Shown: positions 18,320-27,292 of the stretch, one piece after another | Layout of the letters: every line of letters begins with the position of its first letter | Position numbering within the stretch: position 1 is the stretch's first letter | Source: Allobosea sp039673065 | GTDB taxonomy: Bacteria > Pseudomonadota > Alphaproteobacteria > Rhizobiales > Beijerinckiaceae | Direction: 5' to 3' | Length of the DNA: 64,000 nucleotides | Assembly: GCF_039673065.1 (NCBI RefSeq) | Contig: NZ_JBDJKW010000002.1 | Location: 310,001 to 374,000 of the forward strand | Notes under the pieces: model-generated | Databases searched by the model: none | What the model saw: the letters and a program-made list of their open reading frames with translations, nothing else | Told to the model about the DNA's origin: nothing | Program-made: the position numbers and the translations under genes

Positions 18320-19741
18320 TCAGGCCGAGGCGTCGTCGGCCGCGGCGGCCTTCTTCGCCTTCTTGGCCTTGGCGGGCTTGGCCTTCTCCTCGGTCTCCGC
18401 GTCCTCGTCGGCGTAGAGCTCCTCGCGGGAGACGGTCTTGTCCTCGATCTTCACCTGGCCCAACAGGTGGTCGACGACCTTCTCCTCGAAGATCGGCGCG
18501 CGGATCTCGGCCAGCGCCTGCGGGTTCTTGCGATAGAACTCCCAGACTTCCTTCTCCTGGCCCGGGAACTGGCGGGCGCGCTCGATCAGGGCCTGCGTGA
18601 CTTCGTCGTCGGCGATCTGGACCTTGGCCTGCTCGCCGATCTCGGCGAGCACGAGGCCCAGGCGCACGCGGCGCTCGGCGATCTTGCGGTACTCGGCGCG
18701 AGCCTCGTCCTCGGTGGTGTCCTCGTCGGCGAAGGTCTTGCCGGCGTTCTTCATGTCGGCCTCGACCTGGCTCCACACGGCCGAGAACTCCTGCTCGACC
18801 AGCGAGGGCGGCAGCTCGAAGCTGTACTTGCCGTCGAGGGCGTCGAGCAGGCTCTTCTTGACCTTGCGGCGCGACTGGGCGGCGAGCTCGCGGCCGAGCT
18901 GCTCGCGCACGGCGGTCCTGAGCGCGTCGAGCGACTCCATGCCGAAGCCCTTGGCCAGCTCGTCGTCGATCTTGAGCTCGCCCGGAGCCTGGACCTCGTC
19001 GACCGTGACCTCGAACTCGGCCGGCTTGCCGGCGAGATGGGCAGCGCCGTAGTTCTCCGGGAAGCTCACCTTGACGGTGCGCTTCTCACCGGCCTTGGCG
19101 CCCTCGAGCTGCTCCTCGAAGCCCGGGATGAACTGGCCCGAGCCGAGCTCGAGCGGAATGCCGCTGCCGGTGCCGCCGTCGAAGGGCTTGCCCTCGAGCG
19201 TGCCGACGAAGGAGATCATCAGGCGGTCGCCCTTCTCTGCGGCGGCGCCTTCGGCCTTCGCCGAGAAGTTGCGGTTCTGGCCGGCCATGCGCTCCAGCGA
19301 GGCATCGATGTCGGCGTCCGGAACCTCGGCGACCGGCTTGACCAGCGAGACGTCCGACAGGTCGGCGATCTCGATCTGCGGCAGCACCTCGAGCGCGACG
19401 GTGAAGGCGAGGTCGCCCTTGGCCTCCATCGCGGCCTCGATCGAAGCCTGGTCCTCCGGGAAGCGGACCTGCGGCTCGAGCGCGAGCTTCAGCCCCTTGT
19501 CGGCGACGATCTTCTGGTTGGCCTCGTTGACGGCGTTCTGGACGACGTCGGCCATAACCGAGCGGCCATAGAGCCGGCGCAGATGGCCGACCGGGACCTT
19601 GCCGGGGCGGAAGCCGTTGATGCGCGCCTTGCCCTGCAGGTTCTGCAGCTCGCCGTCGAGCCTCGACTTGAGGTCGGCGGCGTTCAGCACCACCTGAAAT
19701 TCGCGCTTGAGGCCCTGCGACAGGGTTTCGGTCACGTTCAT
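18320..19741 (-). CDS. tig: Trigger factor
   Basis: Ribosome-associated chaperone, 473 aa from the ATG at 19741 (MNVTETL, matching the usual start; a TTG at 19756 would add five residues). The ribosome-docking signature NGFRPGKVPVGHLRRLYG lies near residue 45. The FKBP-type peptidyl-prolyl isomerase domain follows at about 150-240 (GDRLMISFVGTLEGKPFDGG, GSGQFIPGFEEQLEGAKAGE), then the helical substrate-cradling domain. The last 30 residues are an Ala/Lys/Glu-rich tail. The tRNA-Leu gene is 86 bp upstream in the same direction. Confidence 0.97.
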   Translation of the reverse strand: MNVTETLSQGLKREFQVVLNAADLKSRLDGELQNLQGKARINGFRPGKVPVGHLRRLYGRSVMADVVQNAVNEANQKIVADKGLKLALEPQVRFPEDQASIEAAMEAKGDLAFTVALEVLPQIEIADLSDVSLVKPVAEVPDADIDASLERMAGQNRNFSAKAEGAAAEKGDRLMISFVGTLEGKPFDGGTGSGIPLELGSGQFIPGFEEQLEGAKAGEKRTVKVSFPENYGAAHLAGKPAEFEVTVDEVQAPGELKIDDELAKGFGMESLDALRTAVREQLGRELAAQSRRKVKKSLLDALDGKYSFELPPSLVEQEFSAVWSQVEADMKNAGKTFADEDTTEDEARAEYRKIAERRVRLGLVLAEIGEQAKVQIADDEVTQALIERARQFPGQEKEVWEFYRKNPQALAEIRAPIFEEKVVDHLLGQVKIEDKTVSREELYADEDAETEEKAKPAKAKKAKKAAAADDASA

Positions 19742-19827
19742 TGTCTGATCCGCCAACAGCTCGTTACTTCAATGTCCAGAGCGCGACGCCGGGTGACCGC
19801 CGCCGCGCTCGCGAAATTCCGAATCCT

Positions 19828-19911
19828 GGTGCGGGCGGAGGGACTCGAACCCCCACGACTTGCGCCGGCGGAACCTAAATCCGCTGCGTCTACCAGTTCC
19901 GCCACGCCCGC
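19828..19911 (-). tRNA. tRNA-Leu (anticodon TAG)
   Basis: An 84-nt class II tRNA on the minus strand: acceptor GCGGGCG/CGCCCGC, D-arm TGGCGGAACTGGTAGACGCA, anticodon stem GCGGA/TCCGC with loop TTTAGGT (anticodon TAG), variable arm CGGCGCAAGTCG, T-arm GGGGGTTCGAGTCCCTC, discriminator A and encoded CCA. It may be cotranscribed with tig. Confidence 0.96.
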
Positions 19912-20080
19912 CGGCCCGATACGCCGCGCGCGAGCAAACGCGACGCCGCCATCGTTGGGCCGCGGTGCTATACGCATTTCGGACGCGTCATGCAGCAAAA
20001 AAATGCGACGATTCTGCGAAGCTGGCCGGGCTGAGCGCCACTCTCGCCAGCCGGATCGCGCCGGGCTATGTCCTGTGACG

Positions 20081-21523
20081 ATGACCCGCGCCCCTTTCGC
20101 ACCGCCATCCGCCCCCCGTCCGAATCGCCGCCAGGCGCTGGCCGGGCTCGCCGCCGTGACGGCGCTCCCCCTGCCCGCCTTCGCGCAGGCGCGTGCCGAA
20201 ACCGACGCAGCCGCACCCGCGCGGACGCCCGCGCCACCGCGCGAGCTGGTCGCCGCCCCTGCCCGCCAGCGGTTGCGGCCGTCGCAGGAGACGGCAATCT
20301 GGACCTTCGACGGCGGCGCGGCCGCCCCGCCGCTGCGCCTCAGGCGCGGCGAGAGCGTCACGCTTGGCCTCGTCAACAAGACCGAGCGGCCGCTTTCCCT
20401 GCATTGGCACGGCCTGCGCGGCGACAATGCCATGGACGGCGTCGGCGGGATGACGCAGGAGCCGGTCGCGCCCGGCGCACGCTTCGACTACCGGCTGACC
20501 CCGCCCGATTCCGGCACGATCCTTTACCGGCCGCTGCTGCTCGGCGGATCGTCGGAGCCGGCCGGGCGCGGGCTCGCCGGCCTGCTCGTCGTCGAGGAGG
20601 AGACCCCGCCCGTGGTCGATCTCGACCTGCCGGTGCTGGTGCAGGACTGGCTGCTCGACGACGGTGGCGCGATCGCTGCCTTCGATGCAAGCGCGCCGCA
20701 GGGCGCAGGCGGCGGGCGCCTCGGCAGCTGGCTGACGGTGAACGGCGCCGCGCCGCCGCACCAGATCAAGCTGCGCCCGGGCTCGCGCGTGCGGCTGCGG
20801 CTCGCCAATGCGTGCAATGCCCGGATCATGCGGCTGCGATTCGACGGCCTCACAGCCCATGTCGTGGCGGTCGACAGCCAGCCGACCGACACGTTCGAGC
20901 CGGTGCGGGCGCAATTGCCCTTCGCGCCGGGCACCCGCTACGACGTGATCGTCGAATTGCCGGAGCAGGAGGGCGCCAGCGCCAGCCTCATGGCGCTGAT
21001 CGGCGCCGGCCTGCCGCTGGTGCGCTTCGTCTGCGAGGGCAAGCCGCTGGCCAAGCGCGAGGCGCTCGTCGCCCTGGCGCCGAATCCCGCTCTGCCCGCC
21101 GCGGTTCGGCTTCAGGATGCCCGCCGCGCCGATATCGTGATCGAGGGCGGCGCCAGGATCGGCGCCGACAACAGGCTCGACCTCGGCGCCGTCGATCCGA
21201 AGCGCCCCTGGGCGATCAACGGCAAGGTCGGTGCCGCCGGCGACAAGCCGCTGCTCAGCGTCAAGCGCGGCACGCCGCTGGTGCTCGCCGTCACCAACCG
21301 CACCGACTTCATGCAGCCGCTGCATGTGCACGGCCACAGCGTCAGGCTGCTGCACCCGCTCGATGACGGCTGGGAGCCCTATTTCCTCGATACGGTGCAG
21401 ATCCCGGACGGCAAGCGGCTGCACATCGCCTTCATCGCCGACAATCCCGGGCGCTGGCTGATCTCGTCGACGATCCTGGAGCGCTTCGACCTCGGCATGT
21501 GGACCTGGTTCGAGGTCACCTGA
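20081..21523 (+). CDS. Multicopper-oxidase-fold exported protein with degenerate copper sites
   Basis: 480 aa with a twin-arginine-like leader (RPNRRQALAGLAAVTALPLPAFAQA, residues about 13-37). Three cupredoxin domains are recognisable: HWHG at 108-111, and PLHVHGH with H415, H417 and H419. The second copper motif, normally WYHxH, reads GTILYRPLL (145-153) with no histidine. The C-terminal HCHxxxHxxxGM motif reads ISSTILERFDLGM (from residue 461), losing the T1 cysteine and its histidines. The trinuclear and T1 sites are therefore not intact, much as in FtsP/SufI, the division protein with a copper-free multicopper fold. A laccase role is unlikely; a structural or binding role is inferred. 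ATG at 20081 follows TCCTGTGACG. Confidence 0.8.
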   Translation: MTRAPFAPPSAPRPNRRQALAGLAAVTALPLPAFAQARAETDAAAPARTPAPPRELVAAPARQRLRPSQETAIWTFDGGAAAPPLRLRRGESVTLGLVNKTERPLSLHWHGLRGDNAMDGVGGMTQEPVAPGARFDYRLTPPDSGTILYRPLLLGGSSEPAGRGLAGLLVVEEETPPVVDLDLPVLVQDWLLDDGGAIAAFDASAPQGAGGGRLGSWLTVNGAAPPHQIKLRPGSRVRLRLANACNARIMRLRFDGLTAHVVAVDSQPTDTFEPVRAQLPFAPGTRYDVIVELPEQEGASASLMALIGAGLPLVRFVCEGKPLAKREALVALAPNPALPAAVRLQDARRADIVIEGGARIGADNRLDLGAVDPKRPWAINGKVGAAGDKPLLSVKRGTPLVLAVTNRTDFMQPLHVHGHSVRLLHPLDDGWEPYFLDTVQIPDGKRLHIAFIADNPGRWLISSTILERFDLGMWTWFEVT

Positions 21524-21533
21524 GCGCAGCGGC

Positions 21534-23096
21534 TCAGGCGATCTCGACGCTGCGGCCGAGGAGGCGCGCGAGCTGCTTCAGCCGGCCGGCGACGCGGTCG
21601 CTCGCCAGCGAGCGCAGTTCCTCCGGCAGGCGCATCACCAGCCGGTCGTCCTCGCAGGAAACGGGCACGCGCGGCAGGATGCCGGGCATGCCGGCCGAGA
21701 TCAGGTAGGCGACGCGGAAGATCGCGGCCAGCAGCTGCACCCGCTCCAGCAGGCGCGGCGCCAGCAGCCGGCGCAGCCCGTCGGCCGAGACGGCCGTGGC
21801 TTTCAAGCCGGCATAGCGATGGAAGGCGGTCAGCGCGAGGAAGGCGCGGCCGGGATGGTCGATCCCGATCAGCGAGGCATGGGCGATGACGTTGAGCGTC
21901 TGCTCGCCGCGATAATCGGGATGGGCTCGCCAGCCGATATCCGAAAGCAGGCAGGCCGCCTGTTGCAGCCGGTCCAGCGCCGGATCGTCGTTCGGATGGG
22001 CGCTGGCCACGATCCGGTCGGTCCAGGCGATCAGGTCGGCGGCATGGCGCGGCTCGCGCGCCCGCAGCTGGTTGTAGTCCTGGGCGCCGCGCAGCAGCGC
22101 GTCCTGCTCGCGCTCGGCTTCGGGAAGCTCGCCGAACAGCAGCCCCTCGCGCACGCCATGGGCGGAGATCACGATATTGCGCGGCCGGCCGCGCTTGATG
22201 ATCTGGTCGAGCACCAGCGCGCCATAGGAGAGCAGCGGCCGGCGGGCGGACGAGACCTCCTCGACCGCCTCCAGCATGGTGCTGTCGGCGCGCTCCACGA
22301 CGCGCACGAACTCCTTCGCCTCGCGGGCGGGGATGGTGTAGCCGTGCATGACGTTGAGCGGATAGCCGGTCTGGCGCTGGTGCAACGTCGCCAGCGCGCG
22401 CCATGTGCCGCCGACCGCGAAGAAGTCGCGGCCGCGCATTGCGGCGAGCTGCGGCAGCGTGCCGAGATCGCCCCGGACGATCTTCTCGGCCGCCTTGATC
22501 GAATTCTTGGCCCGGTCCATCAGCGCCAGCCCGCCGAGCGCCAGGCTGACGCCCTCCCCGATCCCGTCATCGTCGACACCGACCAGTTCGAGCGAGCCGC
22601 CGCCGAGATCGCCGACCACGCCGCGCGGCCGGTCGAAGCCCGAGACGATGCCGAGCGCCGAGAGATAGGCCTCGCGATCGCCGGAGATCACCTCGATCGG
22701 CTGGCCGACGGCCGCCTCGGCGCGTGCGATGAAGTCGGGACCGTTCTCGGCATAGCGGGCGGCGGCGGTGGCGATCACGCGCGGCCGGCCGACATGCATC
22801 GCCTCGCAGAGGATGCGGAAGCGCACGAGCGCGGCCAGAGCCTTCTCGACCGCGTCGGGCGCCAGCATGCCTGTCGTGGCGACGCCGCGGCCGAGCCCGG
22901 CCATCTCCTTCTCGTTGAAGACCTGGGCCGGAGCGCGCGAGAGGTTCTCGTAGACGACGAGGCGGACCGAGTTCGATCCGATGTCGATGATCGCGATGGT
23001 CTCGTCGAGGCTCAGCCGCCCATTGGCGGCCTCACGCCTTCTTTCCGCTCCGGCGGGAGAGGCTGCGGGGACTCGAGCTCGAGAGGGACTTTCCAC
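21534..23096 (-). CDS. ppx: Exopolyphosphatase / pppGpp phosphatase family
   Basis: 520 aa of the Ppx/GppA family, actin-like ATPase fold. N-terminal signature IIDIGSNSVRLVVYE with DIGSNSVR at 38-45, phosphate loop GDLGGGSLELVG, and the MLAPDAVEKALAALVRFR helix. The C-terminal half is the HD-like helical domain found in long Ppx. It would hydrolyse polyphosphate ends, and possibly pppGpp; the two cannot be told apart here. The only usable start upstream of the conserved core is GTG 23096, which puts the first 65 bases inside ppk. Position directly downstream of ppk supports a polyphosphate role. Confidence 0.9.
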   Translation of the reverse strand: MESPSRARVPAASPAGAERRREAANGRLSLDETIAIIDIGSNSVRLVVYENLSRAPAQVFNEKEMAGLGRGVATTGMLAPDAVEKALAALVRFRILCEAMHVGRPRVIATAAARYAENGPDFIARAEAAVGQPIEVISGDREAYLSALGIVSGFDRPRGVVGDLGGGSLELVGVDDDGIGEGVSLALGGLALMDRAKNSIKAAEKIVRGDLGTLPQLAAMRGRDFFAVGGTWRALATLHQRQTGYPLNVMHGYTIPAREAKEFVRVVERADSTMLEAVEEVSSARRPLLSYGALVLDQIIKRGRPRNIVISAHGVREGLLFGELPEAEREQDALLRGAQDYNQLRAREPRHAADLIAWTDRIVASAHPNDDPALDRLQQAACLLSDIGWRAHPDYRGEQTLNVIAHASLIGIDHPGRAFLALTAFHRYAGLKATAVSADGLRRLLAPRLLERVQLLAAIFRVAYLISAGMPGILPRVPVSCEDDRLVMRLPEELRSLASDRVAGRLKQLARLLGRSVEIA

Positions 23097-25227
23097 GGCC
23101 GGACAGACTCGGGTTCGTCATGAAATACTTGTGGGCGTTGAACGACTCGTCGGCCGATGGCGGGACAATGCGGCGCGAACCGCCATCCGGCAAGATGGTC
23201 CAGCTCTGTTCGTTGTCGAGAAAGTTCGCCAACATGATCTGCTCGAGCAGCTGCTGGTGCACCGTGGTGTTGAGGATCGGGGTCAGCGCCTCGACGCGCC
23301 GGTCGAGATTGCGCGGCATCAGATCGGCCGAGGAAATGTAGAGCTTGGCCTTGGCCGACGGCAGGCCGTGGCCGGCGCCGAAGGCGTAGACGCGGGTGTG
23401 CTCGAGGAAGCGCCCGACGATCGACTTGACCCGGATGTTCTCCGAGAGGCCGGGCACGCCCGGCCGCAGGCAGCAGATGCCGCGCACCACGAAATCGACC
23501 TGCACGCCGGCCTGGCTGGCGTCGTAGAGCGCGTCGATGATCTCGGGATCGACCAGCGAGTTGCACTTGCCCCAGATCGCGCCCTTGCGGCCGGCCCTGG
23601 CATGGGCGATCTCCTCGGCGATGTCGTCGAGCAGCCGCTTCTTGAGGTTGACCGGCGAGACCGCCATCCGCTCCAGCTCGGCCGGCTCGGCATAGCCGGT
23701 GATGAAGTTGAAGATCCGCGCCACGTCCTGCGCCATCACCGGGTCGGCGGTGAAGAAGGAGACGTCGGTGTAGATTCGCGCCGTGATCGGATGGTAGTTG
23801 CCGGTCGCGACATGGCAATAGGTCGTCAGCTGGCCGGCCTCGCGGCGCACGACCATCGACAGCTTGGCGTGCGTCTTCAATTCGATGAAGCCGTAGACCA
23901 CCTGCACGCCGGCCCGTTCAAGGTCACGGGCCCAGCGGATATTGGCCTCCTCGTCGAAGCGGGCCTTGAGCTCGACCAGCGCGGTCACCGACTTGCCGGC
24001 CTCGGCCGCCTCCGCCAGCGCCTGGACGATCGGCGAGTTCGAGGAGGTGCGGTAGAGCGTCTGCTTGATCGCGACCACGTTGGGATCGCGCGCCGCCTGC
24101 TGCAGGAACTGCACGACGACGTCGAAGCTCTCATAGGGGTGGTGGACGATCAGGTCCTTCTGGCGGATCGCGGCGAAGCAGTCGCCGCCATGCTCGCGGA
24201 TCCGCTCCGGGAAGCGGGCGTTGTAGGGCTTGAACTTCAGGTCCGGCCGATCGACGCCGACCAGCTGCGACAGTTCGTTGAGGCCGATCATCCCCTCGAC
24301 GGTGACGATCTCGTCGGGATCGACCTTGAGCTCGCGCACGATCAGGTTGCGCAAATGGTCGGGCATGCCGGCATGCAGCTCGAGCCGGATCACCACGCCG
24401 CGGCGGCGCTGCTTCAGCATGGTCTCGAAGACACGCACCAAGTCCTCCGCCTCCTCCTCGATATCGAGGTCGGAGTCGCGGATGATGCGGAAGGAGGCCG
24501 TGCCCTTCACCCCATAGCCGGGGAAGAGCTTGCCGATGAACAGCGCAATCAGGTCCTCCAGCACGATGAAGCGCTGGACGCCGTCGCGGGCGAAGTCCGG
24601 CAGCTCGATGAAGCGGTCCATCTTCACCGGCACGCGGATCAGCGCGTCGAGCGGCCGGCCGTCGCTGATGCGCTCCAGCGCCAGCGCGACGGTGAAGCCG
24701 AGATTGGGAATGAACGGGAAGGGATGCGCCGGGTCGATCGCCAGCGGCGTCAGCACCGGGAAGACGTAGTGCAGGAAGCGGTCCTCGAGCCAGACCCGAT
24801 CCTGCGCGTCGATATCGCCCTGCCCCAGCAGCACGATGCGGTTGGCCTGCAGCTCCTGCTTCAGCTCGCTCCAGCGGGTCTGCTGGTCCCGCGTCAGCGC
24901 CGCCACCGCCTCGCCGAGCGCCGCGAGCTGCTCGGCCGGGCTCAGCCCGTCCTGGCTCGGGGTCACGACACCGGCCTTAAGCTGCTCGCGCAGGCCGGAG
25001 ACCCGCACCATGAAGAACTCGTCGAGATTGGCCGCCGAGATCGACAGGAAACGCAGCTGCTCGAGCAGCGGATGATTGCGGTTCGACGCCTCCTCCATGA
25101 CGCGCCGGTTGAACTGCAGCCAGGAGAGCTCGCGGTTCATGAAGCGCTGCGGCGAATGGCGCAGCGCCTCGTCCATGGCGAGAGCCGCCGGCACCGGCGC
25201 GATCGGGGGGGTGATCTGCTGGTCCAT
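23032..25227 (-). CDS. ppk: Polyphosphate kinase 1
   Basis: 731 aa enzyme making polyphosphate from ATP. N-terminal signature RFMNRELSWLQFNRRVMEEA, SISAANLDEFFMVRVSGLRE; middle domain VVAIKQTLYRTSSNSPIVQA; and the YCHVATGNYHP stretch with H472 and H479, in the region that carries the autophosphorylated histidine. The C-terminal phospholipase-D-like domain contains SSADLMPRNLDRRVE. ATG at 25227 gives the usual length; the frame stays open far upstream but has no family similarity there. The Ser/Arg/Lys-rich tail overlaps ppx. hdaA lies 182 bp upstream. Confidence 0.96.
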   Translation of the reverse strand: MDQQITPPIAPVPAALAMDEALRHSPQRFMNRELSWLQFNRRVMEEASNRNHPLLEQLRFLSISAANLDEFFMVRVSGLREQLKAGVVTPSQDGLSPAEQLAALGEAVAALTRDQQTRWSELKQELQANRIVLLGQGDIDAQDRVWLEDRFLHYVFPVLTPLAIDPAHPFPFIPNLGFTVALALERISDGRPLDALIRVPVKMDRFIELPDFARDGVQRFIVLEDLIALFIGKLFPGYGVKGTASFRIIRDSDLDIEEEAEDLVRVFETMLKQRRRGVVIRLELHAGMPDHLRNLIVRELKVDPDEIVTVEGMIGLNELSQLVGVDRPDLKFKPYNARFPERIREHGGDCFAAIRQKDLIVHHPYESFDVVVQFLQQAARDPNVVAIKQTLYRTSSNSPIVQALAEAAEAGKSVTALVELKARFDEEANIRWARDLERAGVQVVYGFIELKTHAKLSMVVRREAGQLTTYCHVATGNYHPITARIYTDVSFFTADPVMAQDVARIFNFITGYAEPAELERMAVSPVNLKKRLLDDIAEEIAHARAGRKGAIWGKCNSLVDPEIIDALYDASQAGVQVDFVVRGICCLRPGVPGLSENIRVKSIVGRFLEHTRVYAFGAGHGLPSAKAKLYISSADLMPRNLDRRVEALTPILNTTVHQQLLEQIMLANFLDNEQSWTILPDGGSRRIVPPSADESFNAHKYFMTNPSLSGRGKSLSSSSPRSLSRRSGKKA

Positions 25228-25409
25228 CTGCTTCGCTCTCGCCCTCGACGCCGTCCGTGCCACTGCGGGCCCCTTACCTGTCGTTCGTGACAATCGCGTG
25301 CAGCGATCGGCCGCCCGCCCGGCCTTGAAGCCATCACCGCGTGACGCTTCGATGACACTCTGGACGATCGGCGCCGTTCGGCAAGAGCCGCGCGCGGCGC
25401 CGCCCGTCC

Positions 25410-26111
25410 TCAGTCGCCCGCCGGATCGAGGCTGCCGACGACTTCGGCCGCCATGGCGCGGGTGACGCGCCGTCCGCGTTCGAGCGAAAGCCGGTCGAGC
25501 GCATCGACGAGATCGCGCGCGGCGGCGAAAGAGCGCTCCATCCTGAGCGCCAGCGCCTCGATCGTGCCGGTGTCGACGATGAGCTGGCGGTCGACGAAGA
25601 GCTTGACCAGAAGCGCCCGCAATAGCGCGTCGTCCGGCGTGGCGATCTCGGCGCCCGGCGCCAGGCGCAGCCGGGAGAGCAGGTCGGGAACCGTCAGCCC
25701 CCAGCGATCCGGCGGGGTGCGCGCGGTCAACAGGACATGGCCGCCGCGCGCCTTCATCGCGTTGAGCAGGTGGAAGAGCGCCGGCTCGTCGAGCGTGCCG
25801 GTGTCGCAATCCTCGACGACGAGTGCCCCGCCAGAGACCAGATGCGGCACCTGCGCCGCGCCGATCTCGCGCGCCGGCACGGTCCAGGCATACGAGCGCG
25901 TCGCCCAGATCGCCGCGAGATGGGTCTTGCCCGCGCCCTCGGGCCCGACGAGGCGCAGCCAAGCATCGGGCCAGGCCGGCCAGCGCTCGACCAGCGCATA
26001 GGCCTGCTCGTTGGACGGGCCGACCAGGAAGTCTTCGACGCCGTGGCGGCTTTCCACGGGCAGGTCGAAGGCAAGCTGGCGGGGGCGTGCGGTCAGGTCA
26101 GCGGGCGACAT
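25410..26111 (-). CDS. hdaA: DnaA-related regulatory inactivation protein HdaA
   Basis: 233 aa AAA+ protein similar to the ATPase core of DnaA but without the DNA-binding domain IV. RQLAFDLPVESRHGVEDFLV opens the protein, including the clamp-binding-like QLAFDLP motif. Walker A GPEGAGKTH is at 56-64, Walker B-like ALVVEDCD at 96-103, and an arginine-rich box follows. HdaA with the beta clamp promotes ATP hydrolysis on DnaA and limits re-initiation (known for Caulobacter HdaA). ATG at 26111 chosen, overlapping the upstream permease stop by 14 bp; a farther ATG at 26156 would overlap by 59 bp. Confidence 0.87.
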   Translation of the reverse strand: MSPADLTARPRQLAFDLPVESRHGVEDFLVGPSNEQAYALVERWPAWPDAWLRLVGPEGAGKTHLAAIWATRSYAWTVPAREIGAAQVPHLVSGGALVVEDCDTGTLDEPALFHLLNAMKARGGHVLLTARTPPDRWGLTVPDLLSRLRLAPGAEIATPDDALLRALLVKLFVDRQLIVDTGTIEALALRMERSFAAARDLVDALDRLSLERGRRVTRAMAAEVVGSLDPAGD

Positions 26112-27207
26112 CGTCTTGGGTATGGATGGCGGCGGCACGGGCGACGTCGCCTCCATGATAGAACTGGCTCTGGAGATACTGGCGCAGCGCGAAGCGCGCC
26201 AGCACGCCGATGATCGCGGCCAGCGGAACGGCGAGCAGCAGCCCGACGAAGCCGAACAGCGAGCCGAAGGCGAGCAGCGCGAACATCAGCCAGACCGGGT
26301 GAACGCCGATCGAATCGCCGACCAGCTTGGGCTGCAGGATATTGCCTTCGAGGAACTGGCCGGCGAGGAAGATCGACAGCGTCACCGCCGGCATCACCCA
26401 GTCCGGCCAGAACTGCACGGTGGCGACGCCGACCGACAGCACGAGCCCGGTCAGCGAGCCGACATAGGGGATGAAGGAGAGGAAGCCGCTGATGATGCCG
26501 ATCAGCGCGCCGAAATTCACGCCCGCCAGGGTCAGGCCGACGGCGTAGAAGCCGCCGAGCAGGACGCAGACCAGCGCCTGGCCGCGCAGGAAGCCGGAGA
26601 TCGAGGTGTCCATCTCGCGCAACAGCCCGCGGATGGTCTCGCGGTGGTCGAGCGGCAGCCAGCCGTCGACGGTGCGCACCATGCGGTCCCAGTCGATCAG
26701 CAGGTAGAAGGCGATCACCGGGGTCAGGACCAGCAGCGAGAACAGGCCGACGATGGCCGTGCCGCCGGACCAGAGCGACTGCAGCAGCCCGGCGACCCAT
26801 TTGGTCGCGTCGGCGACGAGTGTGCCGAGCGAACTCTGCGCGTCCTCGGCCAGCTTGGAGCCGCCGAGCTTCTCGAGCATCGGCGCGCCGCGCTCCATCA
26901 CCAGCGCCTGGAGCTTGGCGGCGTCGGCGGGAAGCCGCGCCACCAGCCCGGCGAATTGCTGGCTGAGCAAGGGGGCGAGTAGCACCAGCCCGGCGATGAA
27001 CAGCAGCAGGAAGAAGCAGAGGATGACGATGGTCGCCGCCAGACGGCTCATGCCCATCCGCTCCAGCCTGTCGGCCAGCGGATCCAGCAGATAGGCCAGC
27101 GCGAAGGCCGCAATGAAGGGCAGCAGCACGTCCTGCAGCACCAGCAGCGAGACGATCAGGATCACGAGCGCGAGCGCCCAGAAGGTCATTTGCCGCTGAA
27201 GACTCAT
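26098..27207 (-). CDS. AI-2E family (PerM-like) membrane transporter
   Basis: 369 aa with about eight hydrophobic segments, starting MTFWALALVILIVSLLVLQD. Family hallmarks include the soluble region between helices 3 and 4 (about residues 90-160), LTPVIAFYLLIDWDRM, GFLSFIPYVGSLTGLVL and the C-terminal NILQPKLVGDSIGVHPVWLM. Members export small molecules (autoinducer-2 in TqsA) or act as sodium/proton antiporters; the substrate here is unknown. It overlaps hdaA in the same direction, a conserved pairing in alphaproteobacteria as far as I recall. Confidence 0.9.
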   Translation of the reverse strand: MSLQRQMTFWALALVILIVSLLVLQDVLLPFIAAFALAYLLDPLADRLERMGMSRLAATIVILCFFLLLFIAGLVLLAPLLSQQFAGLVARLPADAAKLQALVMERGAPMLEKLGGSKLAEDAQSSLGTLVADATKWVAGLLQSLWSGGTAIVGLFSLLVLTPVIAFYLLIDWDRMVRTVDGWLPLDHRETIRGLLREMDTSISGFLRGQALVCVLLGGFYAVGLTLAGVNFGALIGIISGFLSFIPYVGSLTGLVLSVGVATVQFWPDWVMPAVTLSIFLAGQFLEGNILQPKLVGDSIGVHPVWLMFALLAFGSLFGFVGLLLAVPLAAIIGVLARFALRQYLQSQFYHGGDVARAAAIHTQDDVAR

Positions 27208-27292
27208 CTGCCCCGATCCGTCCTTGCGACTGCGTCCGCCTGTCGCGCCCCGTTGCGCCAGAACTAGGGAGCGATGGGCGAGGTTCCAAGCC

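Noticed and set aside
18317..20080. Plus-strand continuation of the multicopper-oxidase frame across tig and tRNA-Leu
   Set aside because: The frame happens to stay open through the antisense strand of tig and a tRNA gene; the exported protein starts at 20081 with its signal sequence.
25228..25962. Upstream continuation of the ppk frame by 245 codons
   Set aside because: No polyphosphate kinase similarity there, and it overlaps hdaA on the same strand in another frame; ATG 25227 gives the usual length.
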